A stretch of 64,000 nucleotides of DNA from Trochalopteron elliotii (lineage: Eukaryota; Chordata; Aves; Passeriformes; Leiothrichidae): the NCBI GenBank assembly GCA_024734555.1, contig JANPWX010000352.1, positions 266,884 through 330,883 of the forward strand, in the 5' to 3' direction. Positions 24,726 to 32,170 of the stretch are shown piece after piece. The stretch's first letter is position 1. Every line of letters starts with the position of its first letter. Below the pieces are notes generated by a model. That model searched no databases. It was given only the letters and a program-made list of their open reading frames with translations, and was not told where the DNA came from. Both the position numbers and the translations under genes were made by a program.

Positions 24726-26284
24726 CAGGGGGACCCTGCAGACACAGACCTCAGATCCTTCTGAGTAATGGGTCCAAAGGGAAAAAAACCCAAAGCTTAA
24801 AAGTGCATGTTTTGGCAGAGAGGTGAAAGCAGAAGAGCAATTACTCAGAGTGAGAAGGTACCAAGGTCTCACCCTTCCCTCTTCCAATAGAAACAGCCTT
24901 GTAACCACTCAATCCAGAGCAGGAATATACATTAATAAGTTTGGAATTAACAAAAATTTGTAGTGCTCTAGAAATTGAGTGTATCTCCCTTAAAATAAGC
25001 AGGCAACACCTGAACTCCAAACCACAGTCCACAGCAGGGAGGCTGCACTCCAAAGACTGGGAAGTCAACAGTCACGGCTATAAACTGGACATGGTCTGGT
25101 AGCAGATTTTTTTTAGAAAAAGCCTTGAAAATCAGAAGAAAACCCTCTGAAACCCCCTCATCTGGGGATGAGGTGCCTGGGATTCGGCACTGGATTTCCC
25201 ATGGCGGGATAAGAGGTCAGCAGCCCGACAGCTGATGGCCCTGTTCCCCTCCCCTCCGTCTGTGTCCCCACGGCCCAGACATCTGCTGTCCCCGCCGACC
25301 AGCTGCCCCCCTGTGCAGCCCTGGCTGTGGGACAGCAGCAGGAGATCCCTCCTTCCAGCTAAATCCAACAGAAGTGTGCCGTCTGTGCTGTTTCGGACAC
25401 GAGGGGAGAAGGGGTCTGCCAGGGAAAAGCTCAAAAGTGCTCTGGAGCAGCAGCAATTTGTAATTATCCCTATGAGAAGAAGGAAAAGCCTTAGGCTATG
25501 GGGATGAGATAGGATGGCATCTGTTCCATCACTCCCTCTTGTCCAAATGAAGATAATTTTGCCCTGTAAGATTTAAAATTCAATATATTAGGCCCTCAGG
25601 AAATTTTTATTTCCTAAACACTTCCGTCTCCTCTCCTAAACATTTTGGTTGCTCACTTTCCAGCTGCTTTTGGAGCATCCAAGACCTCCTGCCAAAACAC
25701 ATGCCCAGTTGTGCCAGCAGTGAACCCCTGAGCTCTCATTTGTGATGTAGGTACACCCAACATCCCCTGGGGAAAAGTGTGGGTGCCCCAGTCTGGGTCA
25801 AAAGAAGCTCTTGGACCTTCAGGCATGAACAGCAGGCTCAGCTGAGAACAGTTTATTGCTCATTAGTGCTCTCAGGGCTGTGATGTTCTCAAGGTCAGGG
25901 GTCAGATAAATCATTTGGACTATTGGAAAAAAATTCCATATGTTTGGATGGAAATAAAATTTGCTGGGGGGAGTGGGTTAACCTCACTGCCCATCCCTGA
26001 CCCTTCAGCACTGCTGGGTTTGAGGAAACCACCGGGATTCAGCCGGTGACACGGAGAGTGGTTTTGTCGAAGCCATTTCCTTACCTGGCAAGATAACACA
26101 GACTCAGGAAATGAGCAATTCCAGTCTCTCATCCGTAGATTTATAGATTCCCTTCACGTTTCCTAAATAAACTGGTCCAAGGCAGAAGGCTCCTTGTCTG
26201 GTCCCTGGCACAGCCCAGGGTTTCTAGCTGAAGATGCTGCTGACATCTACAGTCAGCCTGGGGTACTGGTGTTTAAAGGTGCTT

Positions 26285-26429
26285 GAATCACAGGCTGGAT
26301 TGGGTTGGAAAACATCTTTAAATTCCGTTCAATTCACCTCCTGCCATCATGGGCAGGAACACTTTACACTATCCCAGGGTGCTTTAAGCCCCATCAAACT
26401 TGGCATTGGATGCCTGAAAGGATGGGGCA
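26285..26429 (-). mobile_element. CR1 LINE 3' part, left half of a split copy
   Basis: The inverted CR1 3' end (TGAATCACAGGCTGGATTGG) runs to 'gatggggcaa', where the CR1 match is lost. It resumes at about 26748 with 'ccagctgctctggccaacc'. The two halves together form one ordinary tail. Confidence 0.85.
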
Positions 26430-26747
26430 AGTCCCAAGGATGCCCAAGTCCCTGTGCCTGGCACTGGGCTTCTGCCAGCTAGAATTTAGAACCGATCAGG
26501 ATTTCTCCCAGATGCAAGCTGCCACAAGTTGGAAGCCTGGCTGCCCTAGGAGTTCCAAACACCTCCCACAAACCAACATCAGGAACCTGGGGGTCTGAGT
26601 TTAGTTTCCCTTTGTAAAGGGCCATCATTCATGCCCAAGTCCCTGTGCCTGGCACTGGGCTTCTGCCTAAACTCAGCCCCCCAGGTTCCTGATGTCACTT
26701 TGTAGAAGGCATTTGGCACTCCAAGGGCAGCCAGCCTTACTGTGACC
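26430..26747. mobile_element. Foldback-type insertion of about 318 bp inside a CR1
   Basis: This stretch separates two halves of one CR1 copy and has no CR1 similarity itself. It contains two 68-bp arms (26537-26604 and 26667-26734) that are imperfect reverse complements. The best stretch is 28 bases with one mismatch (26577-26604 against 26667-26694). A perfect 37-bp direct repeat is also present (26440-26476 and 26631-26667), its second copy ending at the start of the right arm. No open frame, LTR or transposase is present. It may be a non-autonomous foldback element, or the product of template switching during repair. Confidence 0.6.
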
Positions 26748-26960
26748 AGCCAGCTGCTCTGGCCAACCTGTGCCAGGGCCTCAGCACCCTCACAGGGAAA
26801 AATTTCTTCCCAATATCCCATCTAACCCTGCCCTCTGGCAGTGGGAAGCCATTCCCCCGTGATTCTGTCCCTTCAGGTCCTTGTCCCAGAAGGGGACAAA
26901 GTCCCTCTCCAGCTCTCTTGGAGCCCCCTTAGGCACTGGAAGGGGCTATCAATGAGTTGT
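26748..26960 (-). mobile_element. CR1 LINE, right half of a split copy
   Basis: CR1 similarity resumes at CAGCTGCTCTGGCCAACCTG and runs through CCTCTGGCAGTGGGAAGCCA to the 'cccttaggcactggaaggggct' block. Confidence 0.88.
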
Positions 26961-27415
26961 GGTGTTCATATGGATTTAACCAAATGATCATCATTATAGA
27001 ATAATCCCTTAAAATGACAAGAAATTACCTCTGAAGTGAAAACTACTCCAAAAATATAAAAGTAATACTGACTGGATTTCCAGCTGATTGTTCCCCTTAG
27101 GAGGTTCTCTGGACCACACCTCTTGCTCTAAGACTGTAGGAATCCCCTTTCACAGGGAAAATGTTAGGTGCTGTAACATTAAGTCCAGCACAATGATACA
27201 GTCAATTTATCCATAAATTAATTTTCAACACGGTGCATGACCCCTCTTTACTACATTAAACTTCACTATTAATTGTATTGTTGGACTGAAGCACTTCTTG
27301 AGATTGATGGAAATCCTTCAGCACAGGTGTCAGTATAGGTGCAGTTCTCTCAGCATTCTAAGACCCACACAGTGCTATTTTAAGGAGATTTTTATTGGAA
27401 CAACAATAGCTGGGG

Positions 27416-27517
27416 GAAAAAAAAGGAAAAAAAACCCCAAAAAACCAAAAACCAAAAAAACCCCAAACAAACAAACAACAACAAAAACAAACAAAAAAAC
27501 CCCCACCCCAACCAACC
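27416..27517. repeat. A/C-rich low-complexity tract
   Basis: About 100 bases made almost only of A and C after a short G run, with AAAC and ACAA subunits. It could be a degenerate poly-A tail but no retrotransposed body is visible next to it. Confidence 0.8.
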
Positions 27518-28087
27518 AGGCAAGCTTTTGGACATGGAAACCTCCTACAAGTCTGGTCTTAGCTATAAATTTTATTTCGGGTTGTCTGCAGCTCCTGAGC
27601 TTTAGTACTCTCTCCCTTTCTGATTTTTCCCCTCATTTTCAGAAGAGCTGGGTGCTATTCCTGTTTCCTTATAGACTCAAAGATTAGCAGGAGGGGCACA
27701 GCTGGAGCTAAATCAGCTCCAGCCCCAGGGAGTGTGGGTTGAAGGTCACCCTCCTGTATTCCCATTGGGGCAGGAAAGCAGCCAAGTAAACACCTTCTCC
27801 TGCTTTTGTACCTATTAAAAACCTGAGCTTTAGGGCTGCAGGTCCTGATGTAAACATTTGGATTTTATCTGTGAAGAGGGAGCATATTTATTTGTTTGTT
27901 ACAGGCAGAAGCAGTTTAGCTGCTCCGAGTTGCTCTTTCCTGAGGTTCCCAGCAGGGTGGGTGTGTAGCACAGAAACAGATATTTGGTCCCAAACTCCTC
28001 CTGTCACCTCACATCCCTCCACAGCCCCATGTGTTTCAGCTCCATCAGATTTTATCTGTTTAACGATGTGTGAGAGCAATCCAGCAC

Positions 28088-28562
28088 GGGAAGGACACAG
28101 AGCTGTTGGAGTGAGTCCAGAGGAGGCACCAAAATGTTCAGAGAAGGGAGCAGCTCTGCTGGGAGGAAAGGCTGGGAGAATTGGGATTGCTCAGCCTGGA
28201 GAAGAGAAGCTTCAGAGTGACCTAACTGTGGCCTTCCAGGGCCTCAAGGAGCCAGCAAGAAACATGTAGAGACACTATTTACAAGGGCCTGGAGTGCCAG
28301 GACAAGGGGGAATGGCTTCCCACTGCCAGGGGGCAGGGTTAGATGGGATATTGGGAAGGAACTTTTCCCTGTGAGGGTGGTGAGGCCCTGGCACAGGTTG
28401 GCCAGAGCAGCTGTGGCTGCCCCTAAATCCCTGGAAGTGTTCCAGGCCAGGTTGGATGTGGCTTGGGCAACCTGGGATAGTGAAAGGTGTCCCTGCCCAT
28501 GGCAGGGGATGGAATGGGATGAGCTTTGAGGTCCCTTCCAACCCAAACCCTTCTGGGATCTG
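28088..28562 (+). mobile_element. CR1 LINE 3' fragment, about 475 bp
   Basis: One of the longer copies. It begins with the block before the CR1 3' UTR (GTTGGAGTGAGTCCAGAGGA), continues through CTCAGCCTGGAGAAGAGAAG and GGGATATTGGGAAGGAACTT, and ends at the 'ccaacccaaacccttctggg' terminus. Confidence 0.92.
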
Positions 28563-29484
28563 ATTCAGGGCTCCATGAGCAGCTCCTTGATGAGCAGCCT
28601 GGATTTCCCTGTCAGAAACCACTCCCCACCCTTCCCCCTTCCCACCTGGCTGCTGCACAGCCCTCATGGAGCAGCTGATCATGGATAACAGCTGAGGGGA
28701 TGCAGGTGATGAGCAGATCTGATCAGAGCCCAGAGGTGTTTGCTGTCTCCCAGACATTTTTAGGGGATAAATGGAACTGATGATACCCTGGTTTGCCAGG
28801 TCAAAGGGACAGGAAAGAGCTGCCAGTAATGCCACTGTGATTATGTTTTCTGTGGTGTCAGGGCAAAGAAGTCTATGGCTGGTTGAGATTTTTCCCTTAA
28901 TTTACATAATCTTTTAAAAATTTCTGCTAAGGAGAAATCAAATGCTACTTCTCATTCAAAGTGGAACTGCTTTTCTGTAACAACTCTCCTTTTTACCAAT
29001 AGACTTTTTAGGAAGAGGTTTTTACAGCATTCACCACTTTCCCCACCAGGCTGACCTACGAGAACTGCCACTGAACTCTCCTGATGTGCTAAATTTTAAA
29101 ATTTAATCTCCTCCTAAATTCCCCTTTTCATTTGCTCAACAATACTCTGATATTTCAGGGGGCTTCTGAGGGAGAGCAGAAGCAGAACCCCTGACATTAA
29201 GACCTATCACAAGGCCCCACTTGCTTTTTTCCTATGAATGACCCCAAAAGTTATGTGGCAACATTATAGTTTTATTTCCTTTTAGCCATTTATTGCTCCC
29301 CCAGCTTTCAGAGTTCTGATTCTTTAGAACAACCAGTTTGTTTTAATTAAACTTCACCTCTAATCAGAGCAAGTTTCAGCTGCCCACCCACCTCTCCAGT
29401 GTCTTTCCAAATCCAGTTTCCCATCTTCGGACAAAGAAATCTTCATTAACAGCTTTTACTCCAATAAAGACACAACACAGGTGT

Positions 29485-29850
29485 GTGCTCAGAAGGCTTC
29501 AGTTTATTAAAACAATGAAGATCTGCTTTTCAGAAACAGAGCAACCACGATCATGCAAGTCTTGGACAAGCACCAGGCAGTCAGAAGATGAAAGACAAAA
29601 GCTGCCCAACACGCAGGAGGAACCCAAGCAAACCAAGACAAAAATTAAACCAGTGGTTTGCAATGAACTTTAAGTGCCAAACGGTAAAAATTAATCAACT
29701 TCTCCAGTGTTTGTGCCATCTCTCAGACTTTTAGTCATGTACAAAAGCTGAAAGAAAGCCGTAAAAAATTGTAAAAAAACTATACAAATGTACAAAACCC
29801 AGCTTGAGCAGGAGGAGCATTTTAACATGAAAATTGAGGTCAGATCACAT
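29485..29850 (-). other. PCLAF: PCLAF 3' untranslated region and polyadenylation signal
   Basis: After the PCLAF stop codon the minus strand continues for about 345 bases to an AATAAA (29508-29503 on the minus strand). This is followed some 15-35 bases on by a GT-rich stretch, the usual arrangement for cleavage and polyadenylation. Cleavage near 29485-29490 is inferred. Confidence 0.7.
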
Positions 29851-29908
29851 CTACTCTTCATCCAAGCACTCTCCATCTTCAGCAGGATCCAGTGGCAGGG
29901 GCTGAGTT
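29851..29908 (-). CDS. PCLAF: PCLAF coding exon 4
   Basis: The acceptor TTCTTACAG is followed by a phase-2 continuation giving TQPLPLDPAEDGECLDEE and a TAG stop. The acidic end matches the family's acidic C-terminus. Confidence 0.88.
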
Positions 29909-31636
29909 CTGTAAGAAGCATTATTTCAGAAACATCAGCAGAGACAAACTCTGGTTTGAAAGGCTAACAAAGACGTTTTCCCAAAGCCCATGTGACCCAA
30001 ATGACTTAGCTGGCCTCAGACAGCACCTTGAGGCATCAGGACTGACAGGGGCTACTTTATCCTGAGTGCTCCAAGCCCAGAGGCAGCTGCAGAGACATTC
30101 CTTCCAAACTGGAAAGATAACATCCCACACCCAGACATCCCTGGATGGTGCCTGCATGTCCTGGACCCCAAGGACCACACACAGGTTCCACACTTTTCTT
30201 TGGGAGCTGCATAACTCCCAGCTCACACCTGAGTTTCCACCTGACTAACTTATGGAACAAAAAGCTTGTGCAGTTGAGTGAGTAGAGTTCTTGCTTCTTC
30301 CAGAACACACTGGGAAGCTGCAAATTGTTTTGGATGGGGAAACTCTGTGCTCTCTTCTCACCACCTTGTTCTTATTTGGCCCAACAAACTCCAAATTAAA
30401 GGGATGAAAGTTTTTCTGTGCTACAGCAGATGTTTTCTGTTTCACCAACAGGTGGGATGCACTTAAAAGCCTTTGTCTGCTTGTCCTGCAGGACAGTTGG
30501 AGGCTGATTCTTATAGGCTCCCCCTGGCAGTTTGGGAATACCTACATTTGGTGGGAAAATAAAGGTTCAACCCAGAATTCTCTATGGAAAACAGAGTGTC
30601 TGTCTGTAAGACAATATTTTATACTGCTGCCTTTTTAGTCAGTAGTGCAGCCTACTCAGGTTAATCTCTGAAGTTTCAGCTTGGAAAAGACATTCAATTC
30701 CTGGTATGTGGAAGTTGTTAGTGCTCTCCTAAGCTTTTTACAAAACTGCACTCTGCTGGAAAGTTATCTCTGAGCAGCGAGAACTTGCCTCAACTACGAG
30801 TTACTCCACCCACTTTCAGGAACCTCCACAAGGTCCCTGGAAACTTTGCTGAGAAACATTATTTCCATGAGGACACAGAGGTCAGGAGACACAGTATTAA
30901 CTCGTCAGCAGTCACTTGCCCCTTCAAAGATGAATTGGAGTTTCACAGAGCCACGGAGAAAAAAATAATCACAGCTTGCTTCCCCTTAACTTATGCCTCC
31001 CCTTGCCCCAACACTCACTCCAGGCTGCTGGGCCCAGGCATCTCTCCATCGGGTGCCCGGTTCTCCTTGGACGGGAGCTTTAGGAAGTCGCTGATGCCCC
31101 TTTGCCAGGCGGGCACCGGCCTCACACAGACCCGGTTCAGCCCCACAGGGCGCCTGTCACCTGCGGGGAGCGAGATGTCACTCCTGGGGAGGGAGGAGGG
31201 AAGGAGGGAGGAAAGGAAGGAGGGAGGAAAAGAGAGGGGTGAAATGAAGGAGGGAGGAAGGGAGAGAGGGACAGGAGGAGGAAAGAGAGAGGGAAGGAAG
31301 GAAGTAAAGAAGAAAGAAAGAACGTAGTGAGGGAGAGAAGGAAAGAAGGAAGGAAGGGAGGAGAAAGGGCCGCGCTCACCTCTCTTGCTGTGCAGCGGCG
31401 GCCGCGCGTTGATGCTGCTGGAGCCCAGCGCCTTCCGCGGAGCGCGGGCCACCAACACTGCGGGGACAAGGGGACAGCGTGGGCTCACCGGCGGCATCGG
31501 AACCCGGCTCAGCCCTGCCCGCCTCGTCCCGTCCCATCCCATTCCCGTCCCACTTTACCCCCGCCGATCTCCCATCCCCGCTCTCCTCACCCTTGCGAAA
31601 GGCATGCCCACGCTGGTCCACCTTGGTCCGCGCCAT
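29851..31636 (-). CDS. PCLAF: PCLAF: PCNA-associated factor (PAF15, KIAA0101), complete coding region in four exons
   Basis: PCLAF is a small disordered nuclear protein that binds PCNA at replication forks and recruits translesion and maintenance-methylation factors. Exons join at 31636-31591, 31457-31380, 31160-31019 and 29908-29851, all with GT donors and AG acceptors, giving 107 residues (human 111). Recognisable landmarks in order: the N-terminus MARTK; the dually ubiquitinated lysines of the family at exactly K15 and K24; the RAPRKALGSS segment (20-29); the RVCVRP segment before the PCNA-interacting box Q61-R-G-I64-S-D-F67-L68; a KEN degradation box at 73-75; and an acidic C-terminus ending ECLDEE. 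The second aromatic residue of the PCNA box is leucine instead of phenylalanine. The gene is head to head with TRIP4, sharing a CpG island, and CCAAT and E2F-like sites upstream fit cell-cycle control. Confidence 0.96.
31019..31160 (-). CDS. PCLAF: PCLAF coding exon 3 (PCNA box and KEN box)
   Basis: It encodes GDRRPVGLNRVCVRPVPAWQ, the PCNA box QRGISDFL, the KEN box and the serine-rich stretch to SSLE. The acceptor is CTCCCCGCAG and the donor GTGAGT. Confidence 0.95.
31186..31369. repeat. Purine-rich (GGA/GGAA)n tract filling PCLAF intron 2
   Basis: The + strand is almost pure G and A for about 180 bases with only scattered pyrimidines, so the PCLAF pre-mRNA carries a polypyrimidine (C/U) tract through nearly the whole 219-bp intron. 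GGAA units are frequent. Confidence 0.9.
31380..31457 (-). CDS. PCLAF: PCLAF coding exon 2
   Basis: It encodes VLVARAPRKALGSS and the following basic linker. The acceptor is CCCCGCAG and the donor GTGAGC. The intron between it and exon 1 is only 133 bp. Confidence 0.94.
31591..31636 (-). CDS. PCLAF: PCLAF coding exon 1
   Basis: It starts at the ATG of MARTKVDQRGHAFRK and ends in phase 1 before a GTGAGG donor. The start is fixed by the conserved spacing to K15. Confidence 0.93.
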
Positions 31637-31738
31637 CCCGGCCCGGCACTGCCCGCCCCGCCCCGGCAGCGCCGCAGCCCGCCAATGCAGCGCGGGGCCG
31701 CCCTCCTTCCGCTCCCCTTCCCGCTCTCCTCGGCACAG

Positions 31739-31987
31739 GCGGGATATTGGGAAGAAACTCCCTGTGAGGGGAAATTCCCTGTGAGGGGACTGAGGCACTG
31801 GCACAGGTTGCTCAGAGCATCTGTGGCTGCCCCATAAAGTGTTCAAGGGCACGCTGAACGGGGCTTGGCATAATCTGCTCTAGTGGAAGGTGTCCTTGCC
31901 CCATGGCATGGGGTTGGAATGGCATGGAAAGGGATGAGATGCGATTTACGGTCGCTTCCAACCCAAACTATTCCCGGACTCTATGAA
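31739..31987 (+). mobile_element. CR1 LINE 3' remnant inside the PCLAF-TRIP4 promoter
   Basis: CR1 blocks are clear: GGGATATTGGGAAGAAACTC, CACTGGCACAGGTTGCTCAG, AGTGGAAGGTGTCCTTGCCC and CTTCCAACCCAAACTATTCC. A short internal duplication of CCCTGTGAGGGGA lies near 31761-31788. It sits 103 bp from the PCLAF start codon and 97 bp from that of TRIP4. Confidence 0.92.
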
Positions 31988-32079
31988 CCGGTCCCGGAAC
32001 GGTCGCTCCTCGGCCGCGTTCCCAGGGGGAAGGGAATGGGAGGGTGTCGGGCGGTGCGGCGCCGTTTCCCGTCCCCCGC

Positions 32080-32092
32080 GGAAGATGGCGGC
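32080..32092 (+). promoter_or_regulatory. ETS/YY1 motif spanning the TRIP4 start codon
   Basis: GGAAGATGGCGGC contains a GGAA core and the YY1 pattern AAGATGGCGGC, whose ATG is the start codon. YY1 sites overlapping start codons are known at many housekeeping CpG-island promoters. Confidence 0.6.
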
Positions 32093-32170
32093 GCCCAGCT
32101 CGCTCCTGGCCTGGTGTGTCCAACACCTGCGCGGGGACTTCGGGCTGGACGTGGGCGAGGAGGTGGTGAG
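32085..32170 (+). CDS. TRIP4: TRIP4 exon 1 (coding part)
   Basis: It encodes MAAPSSLLAWCVQHLRGDFG and GLDVGEEVV. It ends in phase 2 at a GTGAGC donor. Confidence 0.95.

Larger units (their letters stand above)
24726..29484. other. Intergenic region between PCLAF and the presumed CSNK1G1 promoter
   Basis: No exon was recognised. It holds the split CR1 with the foldback insertion (26285-26960), an A/C-rich low-complexity tract and a long CR1 tail (28088-28562). The remaining stretches show nothing identifiable. Confidence 0.55.

Noticed and set aside
31015..31542. A 175-codon minus-strand frame across PCLAF exons 2 and 3
   Set aside because: It is the genuine exons read through intron 2. The middle part is only the polypyrimidine tract (Pro/Ser/Leu/Phe repeats), and clear splice sites exist at both ends.
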